A stretch of 64,000 nucleotides of DNA from Amycolatopsis iheyensis (GCF_024703995.1 NZ_JAMXQV010000014.1:124001-188000); one strand, 5' to 3'; counted from the stretch's first letter, positions 25,611 through 34,062 are shown. Numbers and translations are program-made. Notes: generated by a model from the sequence alone, not told the origin.

Positions 25611-26456
25611 ATGAGCGTTACGGACAAACTGGCTTCGCGGATCCCGGTGCTCGCCGACCGGGTCGAGCGCAAGGACGTCGTGGCCGTGGTGAAGCTGCAC
25701 GGTGTGATCACGCCGTCGCCGTCACCGCTGGCCAGGGGCGCGATCAACCTGGCCACCGTCGAGTCGGCGCTGACCAGGGCGTTCGGCCACGAGCGGCTGA
25801 AGGCGGTCGCGCTGCTGGTGAACTCGCCCGGCGGCGCCCCGACGCAGTCCGGGCTGGTCGCCGAGCGGATCCGGCAGCTGGCCGACGAGAAGCAGGTGCC
25901 GGTGCTGGCGTTCTGCGAGGACGTCGCGGCGTCCGGCGGCTACTGGCTGGCCTGCGCGGCCGACGAGATCTTCGCCCACCGCACGTCGATGGTCGGCTCG
26001 ATCGGCGTGATCAGCGGCGGCTTCGGGTTCACCGGGCTGCTGGAGCGGTTCGGCATCGAACGGCGGCTGCACACGGCGGGCGCGAACAAGTCGCGCCTCG
26101 ACCCCTTCTCGCCGGAGAAGCCCGAAGACGTCGAGTGGCTGAAGAAGATGCACACCCAGCTCCACGACCTGTTCGTCGGCTGGGTCAAGGAGCGCCGCGG
26201 CACCCGGCTGACCGACGTCGAGGACCTGTTCACCGGCGACGTCTGGCTCGGCCAGAAGGCGCTCGACCTGGGCCTGATCGACGGCCTCGGCAGCCTCCGC
26301 CAGATCATCACCCAGCGCTACCCGGACGCCGAAATCTCGGTGGCCGAGCCGAAGCGGCCGCTGCTGGCCCGCCTCGGTGTCGGAGCGCCGGCCGCGGCGT
26401 CGGCGGTGCTGGACGCGGTCACCCACAAGGCGGCTTGGTCCCGCTTCGGGCTCTAA
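25611..26456 (+). CDS. S49-family peptidase (SppA/SohB-like)
   Basis: A 281-residue serine protease of the signal-peptide-peptidase family. VNSPGGAP lines the active site, the nucleophile is Ser108 in ASGGYW, and Lys160 in GANKSRLDPFS is the general base; the spacing of 52 residues equals that of Bacillus subtilis SppA. No TM helix is evident, so it may act on the inner membrane face or in the cytosol. It follows the kinase gene after 19 nt and may share its transcript. Confidence 0.9.
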   Translation: MSVTDKLASRIPVLADRVERKDVVAVVKLHGVITPSPSPLARGAINLATVESALTRAFGHERLKAVALLVNSPGGAPTQSGLVAERIRQLADEKQVPVLAFCEDVAASGGYWLACAADEIFAHRTSMVGSIGVISGGFGFTGLLERFGIERRLHTAGANKSRLDPFSPEKPEDVEWLKKMHTQLHDLFVGWVKERRGTRLTDVEDLFTGDVWLGQKALDLGLIDGLGSLRQIITQRYPDAEISVAEPKRPLLARLGVGAPAAASAVLDAVTHKAAWSRFGL

Positions 26457-26500
26457 ATCCTTCCTCGGCTGCTTCCGGCGGCCGAGGTCTGGCCTCCTAA

Positions 26501-26535
26501 GTGAATCCACGTTAGGCTATGTGAATCAGCGCTAG
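26501..26535. promoter_or_regulatory. Direct repeat upstream of acyl-CoA synthetase
   Basis: GTGAATCCACGTTAG (26501-26515) and GTGAATCAGCGCTAG (26521-26535) are in tandem with 20-bp spacing, ending 26 nt before the start codon. They are candidate operators for the TetR-type regulator encoded downstream. Confidence 0.45.
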
Positions 26536-26561
26536 GGGACCGGACCGCGAAGGAGCGGCGG

Positions 26562-28097
26562 ATGCACCTCACGCAAACCCTCCACCAGGCCGTGCAGCAG
26601 GGGCCCGACCGGCCGATGACCGTGTTCGGCGACCGGGTCCGGACCGTGGCCGAGGTCGCCGAGCGCGTTCCGCGGTTCGCCGGGGCGCTCAAGGAGCTCG
26701 GCGTCGGCGCGAGCGACCGCGTCGGGATCCTCGCCCTCAACTCCGACCGCTACCACGAGTACCTCCTGGCGGTGCCCTGGGCGAACGCCGTGCTCAACCC
26801 GGTCAACATCCGCTGGAGCCCGGCGGAAATCGCCTACTCGCTCACCGAGTCCGACACGCGCGTGCTGCTCGTCGACGACGCTTTCGCCGCCATGGTCCCG
26901 AAACTGGGCGACATCGCCACGGTGATCCACATCGGCGACGCGCCGACGCCGGACGGAATGCTCGGCTACGAAGACCTCATCGCCGAAGCCGGCCCGATCG
27001 AGGACGCGCGCCGCGGCGGCGACGACCTGCTCGGCGTCTACTACACCGGCGGCACCACCGGCACGCCCAAAGGTGTCATGCTCAGCCACCGCAACCTGCT
27101 GACCTCGGCGCTGGGCAGCCTCGCCACCGGCCGCTTCCTCACCCCGCGCGGGAAGCTGCTGCACGCCGCGCCGATGTTCCACCTGGCCGACGGCGCGGCC
27201 TGGGCGGCCGGGCAGCTCGTCGGCTCGACGCACGTGATCGTCCCGATGTTCACCCCGGCCGGGGTGCTCGGCGCGATCAGCGGCGAGCGGGTCACGGACA
27301 CGCTGCTGGTGCCGACGATGATCCAGCTGCTCGTCGACCACCCGGACGTCGAGCGGCACGACCTCACGTCGATGAAGAACGTCGTGTACGGCGCTTCGCC
27401 GATCTCCGAGGCCGTGCTCGAACGCGCGCGGAAGACGTTCCCCGGCGCGGGTTTCGTGCAGGCGTACGGCATGACGGAGCTGTCGCCGGTCGCGACGCTG
27501 CTGTCCGCGGAGGACCACGACGATCCGGCGCTGCGCCGTGCCGCCGGCCGGGCCGCGCCGCACGCCGAGGTCCGGGTCGTCGACCCCGAAGACGTCGAGG
27601 TGCCGCGCGGCACGGTCGGGGAGATCGTCTGCCGCGGCGACCACGTGATGCTCGGTTACTGGAACCGGCCCGACGAGACGGCGTCGGCGCTGCGCGGCGG
27701 CTGGATGCACACCGGCGACGGTGGGTACATGGACGAGCGCGGGTACGTTTTCGTCGTCGACCGGATCAAGGACATGATCGTGAGCGGTGGGGAGAACGTG
27801 TACTCGGCCGAGGTCGAGAACGCGCTGGCGAAGCACCCGGCGGTGGCCGCGTGCGCGGTGATCGGCGTGCCCGACGAACGGTGGGGCGAGCGGGTGCACG
27901 CCGTCGTCGTGCTCCGGGAGGGCCGGGCCGCGACCGGCGACGAGCTGCGTGACTTCTGCCGCGAGGCGATCGCGGGGTACAAGGTTCCGCGCACCCTCGA
28001 GTTCACCGACGCGCTCCCGATGTCCGGCGCGGGCAAGATCCTCAAGCGGGAGCTGCGGAAGCGGCACTGGACCGACGGCGACCGCGGGGTCCACTGA
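26562..28097 (+). CDS. Acyl-CoA synthetase (AMP-forming, long-chain fatty acid type)
   Basis: A 511-residue ANL-superfamily ligase that activates a carboxylic acid to its CoA thioester through an acyl-AMP. Motifs: P-loop YYTGGTTGTPKGVMLSH, VQAYGMTELSP (A5), GWMHTGDGGYMDERGYVFVVDRIKDMI (A7/A8) and catalytic Lys in SGAGKILKREL. Length is typical for FadD-like enzymes. The TetR-type gene begins directly after its stop (TGA then GTG), giving an enzyme-plus-regulator operon. Substrate chain length cannot be read. Confidence 0.94.
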   Translation: MHLTQTLHQAVQQGPDRPMTVFGDRVRTVAEVAERVPRFAGALKELGVGASDRVGILALNSDRYHEYLLAVPWANAVLNPVNIRWSPAEIAYSLTESDTRVLLVDDAFAAMVPKLGDIATVIHIGDAPTPDGMLGYEDLIAEAGPIEDARRGGDDLLGVYYTGGTTGTPKGVMLSHRNLLTSALGSLATGRFLTPRGKLLHAAPMFHLADGAAWAAGQLVGSTHVIVPMFTPAGVLGAISGERVTDTLLVPTMIQLLVDHPDVERHDLTSMKNVVYGASPISEAVLERARKTFPGAGFVQAYGMTELSPVATLLSAEDHDDPALRRAAGRAAPHAEVRVVDPEDVEVPRGTVGEIVCRGDHVMLGYWNRPDETASALRGGWMHTGDGGYMDERGYVFVVDRIKDMIVSGGENVYSAEVENALAKHPAVAACAVIGVPDERWGERVHAVVVLREGRAATGDELRDFCREAIAGYKVPRTLEFTDALPMSGAGKILKRELRKRHWTDGDRGVH

Positions 28098-29204
28098 GTG
28101 TCCGCACCCGCTCGCGGCACCCGGCCGCGCAACCGCCGCGCGCTGATCGTCGCCGCGGCCGCGGACCTGTTCTTCCGCCGCGGCTACCCGCACGTCGGGA
28201 TGGGGGACATCGCCGAGGCCGTCGCGATCGGGCCGTCCGCGCTGTACCGGCACTTCCGCGGCAAGCAGGAGCTGCTCGCGGAGGTCGTGCGGGACGCGTT
28301 GGGCGCGCTGGCCGGCACCGACCTAGCCGAGCTGGCGGCGGGCACGCTCGACCGGCGCGGGGTCGGCGTCCTGTGGCAACGCGAGTCCCGCCACCTCGAG
28401 CCGGCCGAACGCCGTCGCGTCGGCGAGCCGCTGGTCCGGCAGGCGGAGCGGCTGGCCGGGGCGTTGCGCGACCGGCGCCGGGAGCTGAGCGCCGACCAGG
28501 CGGACCTGCTGGGCTGGGCCGTGCTCGGGGTGCTGGTGAGCGTGTCGTTCCAGCGCGTCGACCTGCCGCGGCCGGCCTACGACGAGCTGATGACGACGCT
28601 CGCCGGGACGGTCGCCGACGTCGTCCTCCCGGACCTGGGGCAGCGGCGGCCCGAGCCGGTCACCGAATCGGCGTCCCGGCGCGAGCTGCTGCTGACGACC
28701 GCGACCCGGCTGTTCGCCGAGCGCGGCTTCCACAGCGTCGCCATCGAGGAGGTCGGGACGGCGGCCGGGATCGCCGGGCCGAGCGTCTACCACCACTTCG
28801 ACAGCAAGGCCGAGCTGCTGATGACGGCCCTGCGCGCCGGCGCCGACGCCCTCTCCGGGAGGACGGCGTCCTTGCCGACGCTGCTGCGGACCTACACCGG
28901 GTACTCGCTGGCCCACCACCACGTGGTCGACCTGCTGATAACGGAGGTCGGGTTCCTGCCGGAACCCGAGCGGCACGAGCTGCGCCGCACCCAGCGCGAG
29001 TACGTCGAAGCGTGGGTCGGCCTGCTCCGCGAGCAGCGGCCGGGCCCGGCCCGCGTGCGCGTCCAGGCCGTCTTGACCGTGGTCAACGACGTCGCCCGGA
29101 CGCCGCACCTGCGCACGCTGCCCGGCATCGAGGACGCGTTGTACGTCATCGGTTCGGCTCTGCTGGGGCTGTCCGATTCGGGTAGTTCCGGGCATAGTTT
29201 GTGA
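28098..29204 (+). CDS. Tandem double TetR-family regulator
   Basis: A 368-residue fusion of two complete TetR units. Unit 1 (1-190) has HTH RRALIVAAAADLFFRRGYPHVGM with GPSALYRHFRGKQELL; unit 2 (195-368) has HTH RRELLLTTATRLFAERGFHSVAI with GPSVYHHFDSKAELL. Each keeps its own ligand-binding helical region. One chain could form a pseudo-dimer or bind two half-sites. The gene abuts the acyl-CoA synthetase and most likely represses that operon in response to an acyl-CoA; the GTGAATC direct repeat upstream fits a paired DNA reader. Confidence 0.9.
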   Translation: MSAPARGTRPRNRRALIVAAAADLFFRRGYPHVGMGDIAEAVAIGPSALYRHFRGKQELLAEVVRDALGALAGTDLAELAAGTLDRRGVGVLWQRESRHLEPAERRRVGEPLVRQAERLAGALRDRRRELSADQADLLGWAVLGVLVSVSFQRVDLPRPAYDELMTTLAGTVADVVLPDLGQRRPEPVTESASRRELLLTTATRLFAERGFHSVAIEEVGTAAGIAGPSVYHHFDSKAELLMTALRAGADALSGRTASLPTLLRTYTGYSLAHHHVVDLLITEVGFLPEPERHELRRTQREYVEAWVGLLREQRPGPARVRVQAVLTVVNDVARTPHLRTLPGIEDALYVIGSALLGLSDSGSSGHSL

Positions 29205-29260
29205 CCTGGCTCACTCTTCCCGGGTAACGCCCCTGGCGATCTTCCCGTGCTCGGGAGTCC

Positions 29261-29313
29261 CCTTGTCGACGGGCTTTGTTGTGACCCGCAACAAATCCGG
29301 CTCGACAAGGAGG
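29261..29313 (+). promoter_or_regulatory. Nested leader hairpin overlapping the GH16 ribosome binding site
   Basis: Outer arms CCTTGTCGA (29261-29269) and TCGACAAGG (29302-29310) are perfectly complementary; inside them TTTGTTG (29275-29281) pairs with CAACAAA (29289-29295). The AAGGAGG ribosome binding site at 29307-29313 overlaps the outer right arm, so folding would limit translation. Confidence 0.6.
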
Positions 29314-29321
29314 TCGTTCCG

Positions 29322-30248
29322 ATGCCCCACCTCTCCCGTTCCCTTGGCGCCGCGCTCGGCGCCGCTGTCATCGCCATCCCGCTGACCCTCGCGGCCGCCG
29401 CGTCCATCCCGCCGCCCGAAGCGGGCTGGACCACGGTGTTCGCCGACGACTTCACCGGCGGCGCCGGCACGCTCCCGGCCGCGTCGAACTGGATCGTCGA
29501 CACCGGCCACGCCTACCCCGGCGGCCCGGGCAACTGGGGCACCGGCGAGATCCAGAACTACACGGCCAGCACGTCGAACCTCGCCCAGGACGGCGCGGGC
29601 AACCTCCGCATCACGCCGTTGCGCGACGGCGCCGGCAACTGGACGTCGGCCCGGATCGAAACCCAGCGCACCGACTTCAAGCCGCCGGCGGGCGGGGTCA
29701 TGCGGATCGAAAGCCGGATCCAGATGCCGAACGTCACCGGCGCGGCGGCGCTGGGCTACTGGCCGGCGTTCTGGGCCCTCGGCGGTCCGTACCGCGGCAA
29801 CTGGTGGAACTGGCCGGCCATCGGCGAGTTCGACATCATGGAGAACGTCAACGGGATCAACTCGGTCTGGGGCGTCATGCACTGCGGCGTCAACCCGGGC
29901 GGCCCGTGCAACGAGACGACGGGCATCGTGGCGAACCGCGCGTGTCCCGGCAGCAGCTGCCAGTCGGCGTTCCACACCTACCGCTTCGAGTGGGACGCGA
30001 GCGTCAGCCCCCAGGTGTTCCGCTGGTTCGTCGACGGCCAGCAGTTCCACTCGGTGAGCCAGAACCAGGTGGACGCGACGACGTGGGCCAACATGACGAG
30101 CCACCAGGGCTATTTCGTGCTGCTGAACGTCGCGATCGGCGGCGCGTTCCCGAACAACAACTCCGGCACGACGACACCGGGGCCGGGCATCGTGCCGGGC
30201 CGCCCGATGGTGGTCGACTACGTGACGGTCTCGAGGCGTTCCAGCTGA
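29322..30248 (+). CDS. Secreted GH16 beta-glucanase, lacking its carbohydrate-binding module
   Basis: A 308-residue secreted glycoside hydrolase. A signal peptide (about 1-27, ALGAAVIAIPLTLAAAA) leads to a GH16 domain with the catalytic motif GEFDIMENVNG (two Glu acting as nucleophile and acid/base), YWPAFWALGG and FHTYRFEWD. The family cuts beta-1,3 or beta-1,3-1,4 glucans such as laminarin. The frame stops right after the catalytic domain (VDYVTVSRRSS). A remnant of CBM6 lies 255 nt downstream in another frame, so this gene has lost a C-terminal carbohydrate-binding module. Confidence 0.92.
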   Translation: MPHLSRSLGAALGAAVIAIPLTLAAAASIPPPEAGWTTVFADDFTGGAGTLPAASNWIVDTGHAYPGGPGNWGTGEIQNYTASTSNLAQDGAGNLRITPLRDGAGNWTSARIETQRTDFKPPAGGVMRIESRIQMPNVTGAAALGYWPAFWALGGPYRGNWWNWPAIGEFDIMENVNGINSVWGVMHCGVNPGGPCNETTGIVANRACPGSSCQSAFHTYRFEWDASVSPQVFRWFVDGQQFHSVSQNQVDATTWANMTSHQGYFVLLNVAIGGAFPNNNSGTTTPGPGIVPGRPMVVDYVTVSRRSS

Positions 30249-30502
30249 CTCCGGGGAGCACCGCCCGGCAACCTCGCCATGCTGCTGCCGGTGCTCGCGG
30301 AGGGCACGCACCCCCGGCCGTGCCGGGGCTTCCAGCCGCCGACCGGCGAGGTCATCCACAGGCCGGCCCCGTTGTGGACAACCGCACCCGCAACGCTGCC
30401 GGAACCCGGTTGTTGTCCGCACCCGCCGATACGCTGGACCAGGGACGCCCCCCAGGGAGGGTGGGGGCCTGTCCTGTTGGCCCTCTTGCCGGAACAGCCC
30501 TG
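30249..30502 (-). repeat. Intergenic repeat element, copy A
   Basis: This non-coding segment separates the GH16 domain from its CBM6 remnant. Read on the reverse strand it has a C/G-rich hairpin region (30447-30468), the 13-nt core CCAGCGTATCGGC (30425-30437), then DnaA-box-like sites: one at 30413-30421 (forward-strand TTGTCCGCA), one at 30373-30381 (TGTGGACAA) and one at 30352-30360 (TCATCCACA). The same order occurs between cydA and cydB (copy B). No open frame with coding character is seen. Boundaries are approximate. Confidence 0.6.
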
Positions 30503-30676
30503 GCCAACGCGCCGATCGGCAGCTTCGCGGTGGGCAACACGGGCGGCTGGCAGAGCTGGCGCACGATCCCGGCGAACATCACGGCGGTGACGGGCACGCA
30601 CAACGTGTACCTGACGTTCACGAGCGGCCAGCCGGCCGACTTCGTGAACCTCAACTGGTTCACCTTCGTGCACTGA
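30503..30676 (+). pseudogene. CBM6 carbohydrate-binding module remnant
   Basis: This frame encodes 57 residues (ANAPIGSFAVGNTGGWQSW, then TGTHNVYLTFTSGQPADFVN and LNWFTFVH before the stop) that match the C-terminal half of CBM6 modules fused to actinobacterial glucanases and other hydrolases. It is out of frame with the GH16 domain, has no start or ribosome binding site, and the first half of CBM6 plus the linker are missing. It is read as the broken 3' end of the GH16 gene. Confidence 0.82.
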
Positions 30677-30751
30677 GACGGGGGCCCGCGCCCGGCGCGG
30701 GCCCCACTTAAGGCGGACGGGGGCTGGACATTGCACTCGGCAATGGGCAGG

Positions 30752-31588
30752 ATGCGTTTCACTGTGAGTGCTCACGATGACACCCGGAAGCTCGTGGTCC
30801 TGGCTGTGGACGACGAGCCTCGAGGACTGGACGAACTCGTCCACTGCCTGCGCAACAGCCCGCACGTGGCCAAGGTGTTCCCGGCGATCGACGCGTCCGA
30901 GGCGCTGCGACTGCTGTCCACCGACGACCCGCGCCTGCGCGAGCGCAAGGACCGCGGCCTGCCGATCGTCGACGCCGTCTTCGCGGACATCGACATGCCC
31001 GGGTTGTCCGGCATGGAGATGTCGCGCGTGTTCGCCGCGCTCCGGCCGTCGCCCGCGCTGGTCTTCGTGACCGGGCACGCGGAGGAGGCCGTCAACGCCT
31101 TCGACCTCGGCGCGCTCGACTACGTGCTCAAGCCCTACCAGCAGGATCGCCTCGACCGCGCGATCTCGCGCGTGATGGAGAAGCTGGCCTCGGCCGCGGC
31201 GCCCACCCCGGGCGCCATGGGTGGCGAGCCCGGCGTGAAGAACGACGACGAGGTCATCCCGGTCGAGCTGGCCGGCACCACCAAGCTCATCCCGCGCTCC
31301 TCGGTCCGCTGGGTCGAGGCGCAGGGCGACTACGCGCGGTTGTTCACCACCGAAGGCAGCCACCTGGTCCGCATCCCGCTGGCCCAGCTCGAAGAACGCT
31401 GGGAGAAAGCCGGGTTCGTCCGGATCCACCGGTCGTTCCTGGTCGCCCTCCCGCTGATCACCGAGCTGCGCATGGGCCAGGGTGGCTACCAGGTCGTGAT
31501 CGGCAACGAAGAAAAAGTGCTGCCGGTGAGCCGGCGGCACACCCGGGCGCTGAAGGACCGGCTGGTCGGTTCGGGCCGGAACGGCTGA
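30752..31588 (+). CDS. LytTR-family response regulator
   Basis: A 278-residue regulator. Receiver domain: VVLAVDDEPRGLDELV, phospho-Asp in FADIDMPGLSG, LVFVTGHAEEAV, and DYVLKPYQ. A LytTR DNA-binding domain occupies about 170-278 (SSVRWVEAQGDYARLFTTEG, FVRIHRSFLVALPLI, LPVSRRHTRALKDRL). Several starts are in frame (ATG 30743, ATG 30752, GTG 30764) with no clear ribosome binding site; the middle one is used. It is followed by symporter genes, so it probably controls carboxylate uptake with the LytS kinase at 24.3-25.6 kb. Confidence 0.9.
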   Translation: MRFTVSAHDDTRKLVVLAVDDEPRGLDELVHCLRNSPHVAKVFPAIDASEALRLLSTDDPRLRERKDRGLPIVDAVFADIDMPGLSGMEMSRVFAALRPSPALVFVTGHAEEAVNAFDLGALDYVLKPYQQDRLDRAISRVMEKLASAAAPTPGAMGGEPGVKNDDEVIPVELAGTTKLIPRSSVRWVEAQGDYARLFTTEGSHLVRIPLAQLEERWEKAGFVRIHRSFLVALPLITELRMGQGGYQVVIGNEEKVLPVSRRHTRALKDRLVGSGRNG

Positions 31589-31600
31589 CCTGGGCAGGTC

Positions 31601-32125
31601 ATGACCGACGACTTCTACGACCGCCGCGCGAACGGCGTGCGCGAACCCGATCCGACGCTCGGCCGACGCCCCCGGCCGCTGCCGCAGCCGACGGAACAAG
31701 CCGTCGTCGAGTCGCTTCCGCCGGCACCGGACGGCGAGCCGCCGCCGAAGCCGGAGCACCACGCGAAACCCAAGCGGGAGCGAGTGATCCTCGCCGACCC
31801 GCGCCGCGGCGCCGGCACCCTGCGCGCCCGCGTCGAGCTGGAAGAGCAGACCAGCTGGGGAAAGCTGCTGGTGCGCGATCACCTGGTGAAGGTGCAGCTG
31901 CGGACGGCGGTGCTGCTGGCGCTGCTCGTCGTCGGCGTGTTCGGTTCGCTGCCGGTGTTGTTCTACCTGGTTCCCGGGTTCTCCCGGTTGAGCCTGGGCG
32001 GCATCCCGGTGGCGTGGCTGATCCTCGGCGTGCTGCCCTTTCCGTTCCTGTTCGGCGTGGGCATTTGGTACAACCGGCTCGCCGAACGCAACGAACGTGC
32101 GTTCGTGGACATGATCGAAAACTAG
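31601..32125 (+). CDS. Membrane protein of the LytTR-symporter operon
   Basis: A 174-residue protein with a Pro-rich cytosolic N-terminus (about 1-75), a linker (ELEEQTSWGKLLVRDHLVKVQLR) and two TM helices (about 103-125 and 135-157). The two-helix plan with a charged amphipathic entry resembles DUF485-type partners of acetate symporters, but the sequence is not clearly that family. It sits between the LytTR regulator and the symporter with 12- and 30-nt gaps, so it is probably a symporter accessory subunit. Confidence 0.72.
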   Translation: MTDDFYDRRANGVREPDPTLGRRPRPLPQPTEQAVVESLPPAPDGEPPPKPEHHAKPKRERVILADPRRGAGTLRARVELEEQTSWGKLLVRDHLVKVQLRTAVLLALLVVGVFGSLPVLFYLVPGFSRLSLGGIPVAWLILGVLPFPFLFGVGIWYNRLAERNERAFVDMIEN

Positions 32126-32155
32126 TTTCCGCACGACTCGTGCGAGGATTCCCCC

Positions 32156-33946
32156 GTGCAGCTGAACCCGTGGGCGTTGACCGGCATCGTGCTGGTCGCC
32201 GTGGTGACCTTCTTCCTCGGTCACCGGTCGTCGCGGTCGGCCACGAGCACCCACGACTTCCTGGTCGCGCGGCGCACCGTGCGGTCCCGGCGCAACGCCG
32301 CCGCGATCTCCGGTGAGTACCTGTCCGCGGCGTCGTTCCTCGGCATCGCCGGGATCGTCCTCAAGGACGGCGCCGACGCGCTGTGGTTCCCGATCGGCTT
32401 CACCGCGGGCTACCTCGCGCTGATGCTCTTCGTCGCGGCGCCGCTACGGCGTTCCGGCGCGTACACGCTGCCCGACTTCGTCGAGATGCGCCTCGGCTCG
32501 CAGGGCCTTCGCCGGTTCTCGACGGCGTTCGTCGTGTTCATCGGGATCCTCTACATGGTCCCGCAGCTGCAGGGCGCCGGCCTGACGCTGGCGACGATCC
32601 TGCCGGTGCCGGTGTGGGCCGGCGCGGTCGCGGTGATGGTCGTGGTGGCGTTCAACGTGATCGCCGGCGGCATGCGCGCGATCACCGTCGTCCAGGCGTT
32701 CCAGTACTGGCTCAAGCTGTTCGCGATCGCGGTGCCCGCGTTCGTGCTGTGCATGGTCTTCTTCGCCGGCGGCGGCCCCGACGGCTTCCGCCCGCTCGGC
32801 GCGCCCGCGCCGCCGGTCTTCACCAGCGACACCACCGTGGACGTGCAGACCGACGTCACGCTGCACGTCACTTCGGACACCTTCTTGTACGCCTACGGCC
32901 GCACCGACAACGGTCCCGCCGCCGGGCCGACGCACTGGACGCCGCTCGCCCCGCACTCGGTTTCCGAGGGCACCACGCTGAAGTTCCTGGCCGGCACACC
33001 GGTCCCGGTGGTCACCGACTCGGTGGCGGACAACGCGAACTGGCTGCACCCGGCGTCGGGCAGCCTCACCGACCTGCTCCAGACGTACTCGCTGATGTTC
33101 GCGACGTTCCTGGGCACGATGGGCCTGCCGCACGTGCTGGTCCGCTTCTACACCAACCCCGACGGCAAGGCGGCGCGCCGCACCACCGTGCACGTCCTGC
33201 TGCTGCTCGGGCTGTTCTACCTGTTCCCGACGCTGCTCGGCGCGCTGTCCCGGATGTACGTCCCGGAGCTGCTGGTCACCGGCAAGACGGACGCGGCGAT
33301 CCTGCGGCTGCCCTCGGCGATCCTGCCGGGCGTCGGCGGCCAGATCCTGGGCGCGGTCACCGCGGCCGGCGCGTTCGCCGCGTTCCTGTCGAGCACGTCG
33401 GGGCTGCTGGTGAGCGTCGCCGGGGTGGTGTCGACCGACCTGCTGCCGGGCCGGGTGCGCGACTTCCGCGTCGCCACCGTGCTCGTCGCGCTGTTCCCCA
33501 TCGCGCTGGCGCTCCTGCTGCGGTCCGAAGACATCTCGCTGTCGATCGGGCTGACGTTCGCGCTCGCCGCGTCGACGTTCAGCCCGTTGCTGGTCCTGGG
33601 TATCTGGTGGCGGAAGCTGTCCTGGCCGGGTGCGCTGGCCGGGATGTTCGTCGGCGGCGGCCTGGTGCTGGCCGCGCTGGTGATCAACGTCGTGAGCGGC
33701 TACACCGGCGGCTGGGCGCCGTGGTTCGTCAACCAGCCGGCGCTGATCACCGTGCCGGCCGCGTTCGTGACGACGTACCTGGTCAGCCGCGTCACCGGCT
33801 ACGGCCGCCCGGACCACGTGCACGACATCATGCTGCGGCTGCACGCGCCCGATCCGCTCGGCTTCATGCGAGACAGAGCAGTGGCGCGATTCGGACAAGC
33901 CGAAGAAAAGACGCGAATTGCCGGTCGGGGTCGGCACCGCAAGTAA
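32156..33946 (+). CDS. Sodium:solute symporter, ActP-like
   Basis: A 596-residue SSS-family transporter with about 13 TM helices. Signatures: STHDFLVARRTV, then ISGEYLSAASFLGIAG, GGMRAITVVQAFQYWLK, and TMGLPHVLVRFYTNPDG, all typical of acetate/monocarboxylate symporters. Between TM6 and TM7 it carries an insertion of about 90 residues (TSDTTVDVQTDVTLHVTSD and following) seen in a second ActP-like subgroup. GTG start. It probably imports short carboxylates with Na+ or H+. Confidence 0.9.
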   Translation: MQLNPWALTGIVLVAVVTFFLGHRSSRSATSTHDFLVARRTVRSRRNAAAISGEYLSAASFLGIAGIVLKDGADALWFPIGFTAGYLALMLFVAAPLRRSGAYTLPDFVEMRLGSQGLRRFSTAFVVFIGILYMVPQLQGAGLTLATILPVPVWAGAVAVMVVVAFNVIAGGMRAITVVQAFQYWLKLFAIAVPAFVLCMVFFAGGGPDGFRPLGAPAPPVFTSDTTVDVQTDVTLHVTSDTFLYAYGRTDNGPAAGPTHWTPLAPHSVSEGTTLKFLAGTPVPVVTDSVADNANWLHPASGSLTDLLQTYSLMFATFLGTMGLPHVLVRFYTNPDGKAARRTTVHVLLLLGLFYLFPTLLGALSRMYVPELLVTGKTDAAILRLPSAILPGVGGQILGAVTAAGAFAAFLSSTSGLLVSVAGVVSTDLLPGRVRDFRVATVLVALFPIALALLLRSEDISLSIGLTFALAASTFSPLLVLGIWWRKLSWPGALAGMFVGGGLVLAALVINVVSGYTGGWAPWFVNQPALITVPAAFVTTYLVSRVTGYGRPDHVHDIMLRLHAPDPLGFMRDRAVARFGQAEEKTRIAGRGRHRK

Positions 33947-33968
33947 TGCGCTGACAGTCAGTAAGAAA

Positions 33969-33991
33969 GTAATACCCGATCGAGGGATTAC
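33969..33991. promoter_or_regulatory. Imperfect palindrome in the DUF485-actP leader
   Basis: A 23-bp element with ends GTAAT and ATTAC around a central CGATCG, about 70 nt before the DUF485 gene. The 116-bp gap is much richer in A/T than its surroundings, consistent with a promoter and regulator site. Confidence 0.4.
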
Positions 33992-34062
33992 GAACTACAC
34001 GGTCCACCCATACGTTCCGTTGGTTTCTACCAGCACGAAAAACGGGAAGGTGGAGATCCGCC

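Noticed and set aside
30279..30590. Frame across copy A (Pro/Trp-rich)
   Set aside because: It runs through the hairpin and into CBM6 in the wrong frame; no protein family signal.
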